Assembly (NCBI GenBank): GCA_964017045.1
Contig: OZ024794.1
Span: 1,319,501-1,383,500, forward strand
Reading direction: 5' to 3'
DNA: 64,000 nt
Source: Omphiscola glabra
Taxonomy: Eukaryota; Mollusca; Gastropoda; Lymnaeidae
In this document: positions 35,950-48,270 of the stretch, in pieces
How the letters are laid out: each line of letters begins with the position of its first letter
Position numbering within the stretch: position 1 is the first letter of the stretch
Notes under the pieces: generated by a model
Databases searched by the model: none
Told to the model about the DNA's origin: nothing
Seen by the model: the letters and a program-made list of their open reading frames with translations, nothing else
Program-made: the position numbers and the translations under genes

Positions 35950-36995
35950 CGGAGTTGGAGGATAGGGATGGAGGGAGGTTAGGAGGATAGGGATGGAGGG
36001 AGGTTAGGAGGATGGGGGATGGAGGGAGGTTATGAGGATGGGGGATGGAGGGAGGTTAGGAGGATGGGGGATGGAGGGAGGTTAGGAGGATGGGGGATGG
36101 AGGGAGGTTAGGAGGATGGGGGATGGAGGGAGGTTAGGAGGATGGGGGATGGAGGGAGGTTAGGAGGATGGGGATGGAGGGAGGTTAGGAGGATGGGGAT
36201 GGAGGGAGGATAGGAGGATGGAGGATGGAGGGAGTTTAGGAGGATGGGGGATGGAGGGAGGTTAGTAGGATGGGGATGGAAGGAGGTTAGGAGGATGGGG
36301 GATGGAGGGAGATTAGTAGGATGGGGATGAAGGGAGGTTAGGAGGATAGGGATGGAGGGAGGTTAGGAGGATGGGGATGGAGGGAGGTCAGGAGGATGGG
36401 GGATGGAGGGAGATTAGGAGGATGGGGATGGAGGGAGATTAATAGGGTGGGGATGGAGGGAGGTTAGGAGGATAGGGATGGAGGGAGGTTAGGAGGATGG
36501 GGGATGGAGGGAGGTTAGGAGGATGGGGGATGGAGGGATGTTAGGAGGATGGTGATGGAGCGAGGTTAGGAGGATGGGGATTGAGGGAAGTTAGGGGAAT
36601 GGGGACGAAAGGAGGTTAGGAGTATGGGGATGGAGAGAGGTTAGGAGGATGGGGGAGGATATGAGGTCAGCAGGATGGTGGATGGAGGGAGGTTAGGAGG
36701 GTGGGGATAGAGGGAGGTTAGGAAAATGAAGGGAGGTTAGGAGGATGGGGGATGGATGGATGTTAGGAGGATGGCGATGGAGGGAAGTTAGGAGGATGGC
36801 GATGGAGGGAAGTTAGGAGGATGGGGGATGGAGGGAGGTTAGGAGGGTGGCGATGGAGGGAAGTTAGGAGGGTGGGGGTGGAGGGAAGTTAGGATAATAG
36901 CGATGGAGGGATGTTAGGAGGGTGGGGATGGAGGGACGTTAGGAGGGTGGCGATGGAGAGAAGTTAGGAGGATGGTGAAGGAGTGTGGGAAACGA
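35950..36995. repeat. ~26-bp polypurine array, 1 kb
   Basis: ggatggagggaggttaggag + gatggg, about 40 units, the + strand almost entirely purine plus T. Strong strand asymmetry. Confidence 0.95.
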
Positions 36996-38005
36996 GGACC
37001 GGCGAGGAGGATCGGAAAAGAGGACATTGAAGGAGGGCCGGGGTAGAGGACGGGGAGGGGGGTAGGGAAGGGGCATGTGACCTTGAGAAATATTTCCGTT
37101 CTACCGAGTCTTGATATATGAGTCTTGATATATATAAACATACGCGTGAAGGTCAAGGGCACATGCCAAAAAAAATGTCACAGATAAGAAGAGTAAACTA
37201 TCAATGACGACTTTGAAGACAATTCTGCTCCTCGGAAATAAAATGTTCCCCCTTTTGTCCTGCAATGGTCGATACTGCCTAAAAATCTGGTCCAAATCGA
37301 AATCTTATCTTCCCGTCTGCTAACAGATGAAAGTGATCATCATTTTAATATCCAAACCACTCTTTCCCTGCTCACCACTCGCCGGAAGTAACCTCAAAAG
37401 CGAAACAACTAAAATGAACATGGCGTCTGCCAACAGCTGAAACTGGGATCGTATGGACAGCCTATTTCCGTTTAAATATTACTTCCGAGTCAGCGACCAG
37501 ACGTGGCCCAGATTTGCCTGGTAGAGCTTTACATTAATCTAATGTGTCCAATAATATTATTGATTGATTGACTATTGGTGATGTTTGGCCAGTGACTGGA
37601 CTCGTCGTTCGCTATCAGTTCCATCTTCTGACTTTGCTCTGCTGACCGAGTATTCATTCTGTCCAGTTGACTGTCAGACACTGGGAGCATTATGCCAAAA
37701 AACAAAGATTCACATTTTGAAATTAACATTTCTAGTTGTTAAAATAACTGAGAAAAAGGGGGGGGGGGGAGGAGAAATACATTTAATAATGAATTTGTTT
37801 TTAAAAAAAATAAAATACAACATAAAAAAAAAAAATAAAAAAAAAAAGCTTACTTTCCTAAATTGTAATGACATAGCGTTGTCAGCCCAACATAGGAACA
37901 TTCGTAGGTAAAGCTAAAGCTGATTAAATTAAAAGGATTCAACTATTTTATAATTGTAAGGTATTTTGGGTGTCTTTGAGATCGATGAAATGTGGAAATG
38001 GTTAA
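36996..38005. other. Unique spacer with G- and A-runs
   Basis: No gene supported. A-rich patch at 37800-37850. The small frames on both strands lack family resemblance. Confidence 0.5.
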
Positions 38006-38009
38006 GGAT

Positions 38010-38220
38010 TGTGTAGTGAAATAGCTAGGATGGTGTGTAGTGAAATAGCGAGGATGGTGTGTAGTGACATAGTGAGGATGGTGTGTAGTGAAATAGCGAG
38101 GATGGTGTGTAGTGAAATAGCGAGGATGGTGTGTAGTGAAATAGCGTGGATGGTGTGTAGTGAAATTGTGAGGATGGTGTGTAGTGACATAGTGTGATCG
38201 GTGCGTATTGAAATAATGTG
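38010..38220. repeat. 24-bp array
   Basis: gtgtagtgaaatagcgagga + tggt, 8 units. Confidence 0.92.
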
Positions 38221-38339
38221 GTTGGTGTGTAATTTTTGTAGTGAAGATATAACGGATGTTTTGTAGAAAAATAGAGAGGATATTGAGGATATTGTATAGT
38301 GAAGACAGTGATGAGGACATAGTGAAGATAGTGAGGATA

Positions 38340-38630
38340 GTGTGCATTAAAGATTATGATGATAGAGTACTTTTATAGCGCTTGTCTCCATGCTATTTTA
38401 AAATGCTCACAACGTTCTCATCTCCTAAATTCTATTTAAAGAAAAAAATCTTTAAATTGTGATTAAATGACTTTTTATCAGTTTTAATTTCTCTCTAAAA
38501 TTGAGGCAAACTGTTCCATAATTTAGGCGCAAAAGCTTCAAAAGAGCGCACTCCGTACCATCCACACTGGGAACTCTCAGTTAGGAGTGTGTTGAAGAGC
38601 ACAGGGTCTGGATGAATAGAGAGGATGGTG
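38340..38630 (-). mobile_element. LINE 3' end (CR1/L2-like), degenerate
   Basis: The - strand reads VRSFEAFAPKLWNSLPQF, the typical LINE C-terminus, then a 3' region ending near the ATCATCAT-like tail with cgctataaaagtactc. A second copy lies at 56930-57132. Confidence 0.72.
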
Positions 38631-38724
38631 TAATGAAGTAATAAAGATAGGCAGGATGGTGTAATGAAGTAATAAAGATAGAGAGTATGGTGTGTGGTGA
38701 AATATTGTTTGAACTTTTTGTTTG

Positions 38725-39385
38725 CCATCAACATCTCTGTGCATGAACATCTCTGTGCATGGACATCTCTGTGCATGGACATCTCTGTGCATGGACATCT
38801 CTGTGCATAAACTTCTCTGTACATGAACGTCTCTGTGCATAAACGTCTCTGTACATGAACGTCTCTGTGCAACAAAGTCTCTGTGCATGAACGTCTCTGT
38901 GCAACAACGTCTCTGTGCATGAACGTCTCTGTGCATGAACGTCTCTGTGCATGGACATCTCTGTGCATGAACGTCTCTGTGCATGGACGTCTCTGTGCAA
39001 CAACGTCTCTGTGCATGAACGTCTCTGTGCAACAACGTCTCTGTGCATGAACGTCTCTGTGCATGAACGTATCTGTGCATGGACATCTCTGTGCAACAAC
39101 GTCTCTGTGCATGGACGTCTCTGTGCATGAACGTCTCTGTGCATGAACATCTCTGTGCATGAACGTCTCTGTGCAACAACGTCTCTGTGCATGGACGTCT
39201 CTGTGCATGAACATCTCTGTGCATGGACATCTCTGTGCATAAACTTCTCTGTACATGAACGTCTCTGTGCATAAACATCTCTGTGCATGAACGTCTCTGT
39301 GCAACAACGTCTCTGTGCATGAACGTCTCTGTGCAACAACGTCTCTGTGCAACAACATCCCTGTGCAACAACATCTCTGTGCATG
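38725..39385. repeat. 16-bp array, about 41 units
   Basis: gtctctgtgcatgaac with variants cat/aac/ata. Long - strand frames (48-base super-period) are artefacts. Confidence 0.95.
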
Positions 39386-40250
39386 ATGTCCATTAAAATT
39401 ATTGGAACCTTCCTGCACAGCTCTATAACTATTAAAAGGAGTTGAGCATTAAAATCTCTCTATCGCATTCAATCAAAAACTAATCACAAAGAGTTAATCC
39501 TTATTCCTCGCCATTGTTACTTGTAGCGTAACTTCCTCCCTGGTATTCGAAGAATCTAATGCATTCTAAATCAAGTGCAATTTTAAAAAAAAAAATTAAA
39601 AATGTTTTCAAATATTTTTAGTTTTTTAAAATCTCTTTTCAAATAAATATGGGATATTCTCAGGAAACGAAGGAGAAGTGTGTTGAGAAGGGGAATGGGG
39701 GAAATTGTGGAAGAGAGTAGATGGGAAGAGCATAAGGATGGGAGGTTGGAGGACGGGTGGAAGGGAGGATCGAAGGGGAGGGAAGGAGGTTGAAGATAAC
39801 GGAAGGTAGAAGGGGAGGGTGTAGGGAAGGTGGAAGTCGAAGGGGAGATTGGAGGAGAGGGTGGATTGACGTTGTCAAATATACAAACATTTAAAGAGAG
39901 ACTACTCTAATAAACTAGATATATGACAGGTTATGTTTTTTTCAAGGATAGACTTGGAGGTCAAGTTTAGGTCGGACACGGATTTATTCATTGTCCAACT
40001 ACTTGTCAACTTGAGGATTTTTTTATGTAGTAGACGTGTTTTGATGCACGCTTTCCCCGTGCATGACCTCTTGTAGTCAACACACTCGAGACCGTTTTGG
40101 GGTGTGGCTAGCGAAACAATAGTCTCCCGTTTAACCTTGTTTACAACAAGCTTAGTACAGTCAGTTGCAGTCGAATATTGTCGAATGATCTGGAGTACGC
40201 TGGAAGCAGTTACAATGCGTATTCAGTTTTCTGGAATGATCTGACAGGAA
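39386..40250. other. Unique region with purine-rich patch
   Basis: 39660-39870 is GGA-rich on the + strand. Otherwise nothing recognised before the candidate promoter at 40257. Confidence 0.5.
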
Positions 40251-40256
40251 CTGACT

Positions 40257-40431
40257 ATATATATAAAAAGGCTGAAGATTGAAAGAGCGAGAGAGATCCT
40301 TTATCACGAGACTGGGAGCGTGTGTTATTATTGTACTACTAGACAATGCTTTGTTGTGTGTTGATTCTCATTCATTGTACACATTTTGATCATTGTATTT
40401 TTATTATCACAGTACCGGTACCAGCCAAACT
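40257..40431 (+). promoter_or_regulatory. Candidate TATA promoter and signal-peptide-like first exon
   Basis: TATATAAAAAGG at 40257-40268 is followed about 90 bp later by an ATG at 40346. The frame runs 28 codons (MLCCVLILIHC...TVPVPAKL), is hydrophobic, and reaches a consensus donor gtaagt at 40432. A TTCTGGAA inverted pair, resembling a heat-shock element, lies just upstream. No second exon was found, and the block may instead be a solo LTR promoter. Unrecognised; low confidence. Confidence 0.3.
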
Positions 40432-40644
40432 GTAAGTCGATAGTTTTAATCATATTCTCTTGCTTTTGTAATTCATTGAAATTAACACATTAAAAATTAT
40501 TAATTGTAATTAGCCCTGGTTTTTGAGTATCGTATTATTTGTTATTGTATTTAAACTTTGGTATCGTCTTTTTTATGGACTGTTTTGGAACGAGCCATAG
40601 ACTTTAGTAAGAGATTAAATTCTCCATTAATAACTGCCCATAAT

Positions 40645-40908
40645 AATATGCATAGCACCAATGAAACTTGCCAGGTGCATTATGAAACATAGCACCCATG
40701 AAACTTGCCAGGTGCATTATGAAACATAGCACCCATGAAACTTGCCAGGTGCATTATGAAACATAGCACCCATGAAACTTGCCAGGTGCATTATGAAACA
40801 TAGCACCCATGAAACTTGCCAGGTGCATTATGAAACATAGCACCCATGAAACTTGCCAGGTGCATTATGAAACATAGCACCCATGAAACTTGCCAGGTGC
40901 ATTATGAT
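40645..40908. repeat. 37-bp array, 7 near-identical copies
   Basis: catagcacccatgaaacttg + ccaggtgcattatgaaa. Confidence 0.95.
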
Positions 40909-42225
40909 TAAAGTTAATTCGTCATCTATTACCCACAATTCGTGCTAACACGAGTTTTACAGTAAGAGAAATTGTCATACGCCCAACAAAGTTTGAACCA
41001 AGATCATCGCTAAGTAACGCATTCTACAACATAACATTGTGCTTCATTTGTCAAGTGTGTCTTTGTACAGCATAACATTCTACTTTACAGGTCAAATGTG
41101 TCTTTGTATTTGTAGTTCTCTTAGGAGAAACTTTACAAAAGTGATGTATCATTAATCCCTTAGTGAAACAAAGCATTTGTATCATTATTTTCATTTTTTT
41201 AAATTTGTGACTGGCACCTGCATGCTATAAAATAAATTCATCGAGTTCTGGACAATAGGGTCAGATAAACACTAGCGGTCAATCGATACAGTTTAGGGTT
41301 TCATGGATCAATTTTTCTGTCAATGAATACATTTTTTGTGATCAATGAATACATTTTAGGGGCCGTTTAGTACATTTTAGGGGCCAATTAATACATTTTT
41401 GGGGTCATCATGTTTTAAAACATGGAATTTTATTAACATCAAACTGAAACACATTATTTTTGTAATTTTATCCACATCATCGTGATCAAGGGGTCCACTT
41501 GCACACCATAGGATGAGAACCAATTATTATTTTTGAAACATTAATTAAAAATACTATTTTGATAATATTTTCAAGAAATTGTCCTTCCACACTAAGGGTT
41601 AAGAACCATTGTATTCCAAAATTTCAAACCAGGCGGCTCATTTTAAGAGAAAAAAAGTTATGTTTTCAATGTCCAATCAGATTATTCTACATTTAGATCT
41701 CAGCATTTCAGCTGCACATTATATAATTACTTGAGCTACAATTAAAAGGAACCCCCACCCCACCCTCATTCCCCTTCCTGGGTTTCCAATGATGCATTAT
41801 GTTAATGAAGACCACAACAAAGAGAATTTGTTTTTATTGTTCCACTACGCCACAAAAAGATTCTTGAAGTTTCAAACAACAGACCGGAAGTAATAAATCT
41901 TCAATTTTTTGGGTCCGCGCTATCACGGTACATTCTATAAATAGAACATATCTCATAAGACTGACTCATTGCCGCAGACATTATTGGAGACAGAAGGTTT
42001 AGACCTTGGACTCAAACAGGTCTAACACTTGTTGTCTACAATGGTTAACCATAGTTGAGGTCACATTTAGCGATAGTTGGATTATTACGGCTAACATTAC
42101 AATGATTATAGCTAGCGTTAAAAATACTCCAGTTAAACTTGAATGTTACAAAATTATTACTTTGTTTATGAGAATGTTGAAGTTAAACCGGTTAGGAAAA
42201 TCGTATTTCCGGTTTTGAGTTTTTA
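40909..42225. other. Unique region
   Basis: No gene supported. A weak 30-bp repeat (tgaatacattttaggggcc) at 41320-41410. Confidence 0.5.
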
Positions 42226-42229
42226 AACA

Positions 42230-42375
42230 GATAATCGTTTTTCGATCTTCGCAAACCGGTTTTCGATCTTTGCAAACCGGTTTTCGATTTTCGCAAACTG
42301 TTTTATCGATTTTCACAAACCAATTTTCGATTTTCACAAACCAATTTTCGATTTTCACAAACGGGTTTTCGGATA
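42230..42375. repeat. ~26-bp array
   Basis: gcaaaccggttttcgatctt-type units, 6 copies. Confidence 0.88.
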
Positions 42376-42915
42376 AGTTTTATCATCGTAGTAAAAAAAA
42401 AATCGAGATATAAAAACCATTAGAAAATGTCTTTCTATTACTATTTAATAAATAGAATACTTCATAACGCATACAATTAGTGGGCTACTCGCTCATATCA
42501 CGCCCACCTGGGCGAACGACCCTCTACGTGTACCCCGACCCCCTCCTGTTCCAGCCCCTGTCCCAATCGAAGTAATATGTATTTATTCTTCTTCAAACTA
42601 AAGGTACAGGAACGCTGTTCCCAATGCGTGCCTGCGAGACACGAGCCCTAATTGTAAAAAGCAAAAAAAAAACAACAAAAAACGGTTTAAACCAAGATGT
42701 CTAAAACTGTTAACCTGTTAGCCGAAACAGGGGCGTAACTAGGGTTAGTGACGCCCAGGGCGCATCAAGATTTCTGACGCCCTCCTCCAAATAACATTTC
42801 TAACAGCTATAAAGAAAAAATGGGCGCCAGGGGCTGACCGACCATCTCCCAACCCCATCAAAGAGGAATTTTTTTTATTAACATATCTATATTTAGTTTG
42901 CCCTTCGCACGCGAA
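42376..42915. other. Unique spacer
   Basis: A MITE-like left end (ggggcgtaactagggtt) at 42729 followed by GC-rich gacgcccagggcgc. Nothing else seen. Confidence 0.45.
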
Positions 42916-42919
42916 AATG

Positions 42920-43355
42920 ACCAAGACCTTGACTTGAATAGTGACCTTGACTTGAATAGTAGCCTTGACTTGAATAGTAGCCTTGACTTGAATAGTGACC
43001 TTGACTTGAATAGTAGCCTTGACTTGAATAGTGACCTTGACTTGAATAGTAGCCTTGACTTGAATAGTGACCTTGACTTGAATAGTAGCCTTGACTTGAA
43101 TAGTGACCTTGACTTGAATAGTGACCTTGACTTGAATAGTGATATTGACTTGAATAGTGACCTTGAATTGAATAGTGACCTTGAATTGAATAGTGACCTT
43201 GACTTGAATAGTGACCTTGACTTGAATAGTAGCCTTGACTTGAATAGTGACCTTGACTTGAATAGTAGCCTTGACTTGAATAGTAGCCTTGACTTGAATA
43301 GTAGCCTTGACTTGAAAAGTGACTTTGCCTTGAATAGTAGCCTTGACTTGAGCTG
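42920..43355. repeat. 18-bp array
   Basis: gtgaccttgacttgaata, about 24 units. DLNSDLDLNSSL and SSQGYY frames are artefacts of the period. Confidence 0.95.
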
Positions 43356-43689
43356 TATTTTGTTTTAAATGCGCGAGATTTGCTCATTTCGTCAGCCTCA
43401 CACTCTGGTCATTGCCTAATTGATCCAATGCCAAGACTTGGTCAAGATGACTGCAAAAAGACCAGGATGCAGTACATGACCAGCAGTATGTGTGTGTTTG
43501 TGTGTATCAGTGCTCTTTATGCGTTACACTTCGCAGAAGTTGTCGAACATTTTCATCGTGTCAATATCATACCGCCTACGGGACTCCATAACCGGTTTTG
43601 ATTTCAGAGTTTGCCTTCTCTTAGAGGAGCTGCCATCCAGGATTAATGTGTCCCATCCACCGATACCATATCTACATTAGACTGATGAT

Positions 43690-44125
43690 GCCTCATATGT
43701 CACGAGGCTTGAGGATAATTGAGGCTGCCAGGTTACTGATGTGATGAGGCCTCCAAAGCTTCAATCTGAGGCTGCTAGGTTACAGATATGATGAGGCCTC
43801 CAAAGCTACAATGTGAGACTGCTATGTTACAGATCTGATGAGGCTCCCAAAGCTACAATGTGAGGCTGCTAGGTTACAGATCTGATGAGGCCTCCAAAGC
43901 TTCAATCTGAGGCTGCCAGGTTACTGATGTGATGAGGCCTCCAAAGCTTCAATCTGAGGCTGCTAGGTTACATATCTGATGAGGCACCCAAAGCTACAAT
44001 GTGAGGCTGCCAGGTTACAGATCTGATGAGGCCTCCAAAGCTTCAATCTGAGGCTGCCAGGTTATTGATGTGATGAGGCCTCCAAAGCTTCAATCTGAGG
44101 CTGCTAGGTTACAGATTTGATTGGG
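43690..44125. repeat. 47-bp array
   Basis: gaggctgctaggttacagat + ctgatgaggcctccaaagctacaatgt, 9 units in two subtypes (acaatgt and tcaatct). Confidence 0.93.
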
Positions 44126-44865
44126 CACCAAAAGCTATATTTCTGACCGGGAATAAGTGAGTGTTAAAAAGATTATGAAAATCACATTTTTAATTTGAAA
44201 ACCAATAGAATTGGGCAGTGGATCAAGTGACTACTGATTTTATACATTGGAAACCAAAAAAACAGCGATATCGGTTAGCCGGTGGTCGACCCTGGTGATG
44301 AAGAAAAGATCAATAACTCCCAGCAAACTAAGTCATTAGTGATGGAAACTAGCAACCCAAAGCAGCCAGGGCACACAACTCGGCCACTCATATATGAACA
44401 AGAGTTATGTTCCCACGGCAGCCCCTGTTTAATGTTCTTGTTTTGTTTTTCCTCAACGTCTTGGGTCCAAAAATAATCAAGTTTATCAACGAACTCAAGG
44501 CCATGATTGATCTATCAAAAGCCATAACTGACTCGCAATCGACCACACACGACCACACCAAACTGTCCGGTCTCACGCCCACCACTACTCACAGCTGGAC
44601 AGGGGCTGACCGGTCAGTGACCCGACGGAAGTAGGGGTTCAGAGGGATCTATTTCATGGCGGAGCGGATGGTCGCCGGGACTTAATGCTTGATGACCAAG
44701 ACGAGAAAAGAATGCGGCATCTCGTTCGCTGAAAGCCTCAAAATCTCGTGGATGACGTGACCTCAGTTACCTTAACCTCTGTTACAGCAATATGGATGGG
44801 AGAGTAGCGTGTTGGCCAGAAACAGTGTGATTGGAGAGTAGAACATTAGCGTGTCTGTGACAACG
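44126..44865. other. Unresolved region with coding-like patch
   Basis: A + strand frame at 44407-44634 reads GPKIIKFINELKAMIDLSKA and SGLTPTTTHSWTGADRS. I do not recognise it. No splice context found. Possibly a transposon C-terminus. Confidence 0.3.
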
Positions 44866-44869
44866 TCCC

Positions 44870-45445
44870 ACAAGTGGGGTGTCTGTACTTAAGGTTTTTG
44901 GGTGTCAATATTCAAGGATTTGGGGCGTCAGTATTCATTGACATGGGGTGTCCGTATTCAAGGACTTAATGTGTCAGTATTCAAGGACTTAGGGTGTCAG
45001 TATTCAAGGACTTAGGGTGTCAGTATTCAAGGAATTGGGTGTCAGTATTCAAAAACTTAGGGCGTCAGTATTCATTGACATGGGGTGTCAGTATTCAAGG
45101 ACTTAGAGTGTCAGTATTTATTGACATGGGGTGTCAGTATTCAAGGACTTGGGGTGTCAGTATTCAAGGACTTAAGGTGTCAGTATTCAAGGACTTAGGG
45201 TGTCAGTATTCAAGGACCTAGGGTGTCAGTATTCAAGGACTTAGGGTGTCAGTATTCAAGTACTTAGGGTGTCAGTATTCAAAGACTTAGGGTGTCAGTA
45301 TTCAAGGACTTAGTGTGTCAGTATTCAAAGACTTTAGTGTCATTATTCAAGGCCAAGGGTGTCAGTGTTCAATGACTTGGGTGTCAGTATTCAATGACTT
45401 AGGGTGTCAGTATTCAATGACTTAGGGTGTCAGTATTTAAGGTTA
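44870..45445. repeat. 23-bp array
   Basis: gtgtcagtattcaaggactt + agg, about 25 units. Confidence 0.93.
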
Positions 45446-45539
45446 GTTAGGTGTTGAGAAGCTTTGTTTCTTGATTTATGCATATAAATAGTCAGCTTTA
45501 TACGTATCTATATGGTTATCTCACTATTCTTTATATCTA

Positions 45540-46340
45540 TACTAGCGAGAACCCGGCATGCGTTGCAATGACACTCAAAGAAATAAAGTGTTTGTGTTTA
45601 ATTCTGTTTTTTAAAAGTACTTTTTTTATAGACATTTTTTTTCTTTGTTTTTACCGTCTGGTGCGTACTCGAATAAATTGTATAATAAATGTAGTCCACA
45701 CACTTGTAGCGATTGATCCACCCATGCCATAGCTATGTTTGAATTTATTTTATATAGCCCATTTAGTACATATAAACAAAATTAGGGCCCCCGGCCCCAA
45801 ACAAAATAATGGAAAATAGATGTACTAATTCAGAAACATATTTATGTCACATACAAAATGAAATGTCGCAGCTTGTATTTGATTCAATGCCATCCACCCA
45901 TCCAATAGCTCTGTTGGAAATTATATTTATATAGCTCATACAAGAAATAAAACGAAAATAGGGCCCGCAGCCCCAAAACGGAATATTGTAAAATTGTTGT
46001 ACTTATTCAGAACCTACTAAATTATGTCACACACAAACGAAAAAAATCGTTGTTTGTAATTGATTAAATTCCATCCGCCCATGCATTAGGTCTGTTCAAA
46101 ATTATATTTTTATAGCTCATATAATAAAAAAAATATAGGGTCCCCGACTCAAAACGGAAGATTGTCAAATCGTTATACTAATTCATAAACCTACCTATTA
46201 TGTCGCTCTTTGTATTTGATTAAAGTTCTATCCCCCCATGCATTAGCTCTGTTTGAAATTGTATTTATATTGTTCATATTAGACAAAAAGAACATAAGGT
46301 TCCTGGTTCAAAACGCAATATTTTAAAATGATTAATATAA
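45540..46340. repeat. ~185-bp tandem family with CCGGCATGCGTTGCA lead
   Basis: Opens with gagaacccggcatgcgttgc, then units at about 45720, 45900, 46085 and 46240, each with catgcattagctctgtttga, agggcccccggccccaaa and attatgtcacac segments. Diverged, 3.5 copies. Confidence 0.75.
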
Positions 46341-46376
46341 TTCAAAAACCTTTGCGGGCGTGCACGCAACATCTCA

Positions 46377-46800
46377 CTAAATAATGGTATAGGGTTTGAT
46401 ACGGGTAAGTGTTCCATGGTCAACAGTGTCAAAGGCCGCACCGAGATCTAAGAGGATCAGGACGGAGACATTACCGCTGTCCATTGCGAGCAAGAGGTCA
46501 TTGGTGACTCTCAAGAGAGCTGTCTCTGTGCCGTGGAAAGGTCTATAGGCTGACTGATTAGGACTGAGAAGAGAGTGGTCGTTTAAGTAAGCAAAAAGTT
46601 GTTTTAGAACTAGTTTTTCAATGACTTTAGATAAAAATGATAAGTTAGATACAGGTCTGTAGTTTTTCAATGACTTTAGATAAAAATGATAAGTTAGATA
46701 CAGGTCTGTAGTTTTTCAATGACTTTAGATAAAATAATAAGTTAGATACAGGTCTGTAGTTTTTCAAGTTATTTTCGTCCAAACCAGGCTTCTTAAGCCG
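46377..46800 (-). mobile_element. CR1/L2-like LINE reverse transcriptase fragment with internal triplication
   Basis: The - strand reads KNYRPVSNLSFLSKVIEKL, NQSAYRPFHGTETALL and LILLDLGAAFDTVDHG, RT blocks 1-3, then ends. The block-1 segment (gataagttagatacaggtc...) is present three times in tandem at 46636-46790, period about 50 bp. Confidence 0.82.
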
Positions 46801-47095
46801 TGTCACACCTTTACTTACCTGTGTCAAACCTTTACTTACCTGTGTCAAATCTTTACTTACGTGTGTCAAACCTTTACTTACCTGTGTCAAACCTTTACTT
46901 TACTGTGTCAAACCTTTACTTACCTGTGTCAAACTTTACTTACCTGAGTCAAACCAATACTTATCTGTGTCAAACGTTTACTTACATGTGTAAAACCTTT
47001 ACTTTCCCGTGTCAAACCTTTACTTACCTGTGTCAAACCTTTACTTACCTGTGTCAAACCTTTAGTTAGCTGTGTCAAACCTTTACTAACCTGTG
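46800..47095. repeat. 21-bp array
   Basis: cctgtgtcaaacctttactt + a, 14 units, abutting the LINE RT fragment. Confidence 0.93.
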
Positions 47096-47154
47096 TAAAT
47101 GTTTGGTGCCAACCAAGTCAGCAAGTACATAGCCAAAAAACAAGTCACTTGGTT

Positions 47155-47330
47155 TGTCCAACTGGTTATAGTGCCTGTCCAACTGGTTAGAATGCTTGTC
47201 CAACTGGTTAGAATGCCTGTCCAATTGGTTAGAATGCCTGTCCAGTTGCTTAGAATGACCGTCCAAATGGTTAGAATGACCGTCCAACTGGTTAGAATGT
47301 CTGTCCCACTGGTTAGAATGTCTGTCAAGC
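47155..47330. repeat. 21-bp array
   Basis: tggttagaatgcctgtccaa + c, 8 units. Confidence 0.92.
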
Positions 47331-47374
47331 AAACTGGATTGCAAGTTTAAAATATAGGACACTCTGGTACTATG

Positions 47375-47672
47375 ATTGTTGTAACAAACAAGTGTTCCAT
47401 AAAGGTAACATCTCACTGTAAACGGTAGATTGTTGTAACAAACAAGTGTTCCATAAAGGTAACATCTCACAGTAAACGGTAGATTGTTGTAACAAACAAG
47501 TGTTCCATAAAGGTAACATCTCACAGTAAACGGTAGATTGTTGTAACAAACAAGTGTTCCATAAAGGTAACATCTCACAGTAAACGGTAGATTGTTGTAA
47601 AAAACAAGTGTGCCATAAAGGTGACATCTCACAGTAAACGGTAGATTGATGTAACAAACAAGTGTTCCATAA
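47375..47672. repeat. 54-bp array
   Basis: ttgttgtaacaaacaagtgt + tccataaaggtaacatctcacagtaaacggtaga, 5.5 copies. Confidence 0.95.
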
Positions 47673-47919
47673 TGGTCACTTGAGACGAAACGTATGTGTG
47701 CCATCAACACAAAAACAGTCATGTTGACGTCAGACTTCCAAAAAAACCATACCACCCCCACACACACCTTCATATTTTCCCTACCGTAATTTGCTGTCTA
47801 CTTTCAGTGGTCCATAACGTACTCAATTTAATGGAGATAATATGTACACAAGTATACACATTTTGTACAATCACCCCCCCCCCCCAATAAACACATAGTA
47901 GTGTAAAATCCAGACTAAA

Positions 47920-48015
47920 TTGTGACATCTTGTTGTGACTACTCGAGTGACATCTTATTGTGACTACTCGAGTGACATCTTATTGTGACTACTCGAGTGA
48001 CATCTTGTTGTGACT
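47920..48015. repeat. 25-bp repeat, 4 copies
   Basis: gtgacatcttattgtgacta + ctcga. Confidence 0.9.
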
Positions 48016-48171
48016 ACTGGCGTGGCATCCACCTTCCATGGCAATGTTATAAAATTGCACAAAAGCAACTACAATGTATTTTTAAAACAGCTTTAGCCAA
48101 GGGGACTGTACTCTTATTTTTGTTTGTGTTTTACTTCTGTATCATTAAAAAAATGTCCTTTATTCCATGAT

Positions 48172-48270
48172 AGTTTTCATGATTAATTTCATGATTAATT
48201 TCATGATTAATTTCATGATTAATTTCATGATTAATTTCATGATTAATTTCATGATTAATTCATGATATAT
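48172..48270. repeat. 13-bp array
   Basis: tttcatgattaat-type units, 8 copies. Confidence 0.92.

Noticed and set aside
38495..39418. Cys/Arg-rich 200-300-codon frames on the - strand
   Set aside because: A 16-bp array with 48-base super-period; all three - frames are open. Only the LINE C-terminus at the low end is real.
42893..43387. DLNS and SSQGYY repeat proteins (prion-like appearance)
   Set aside because: 18-bp array open in frames on both strands; no flanking gene structure.
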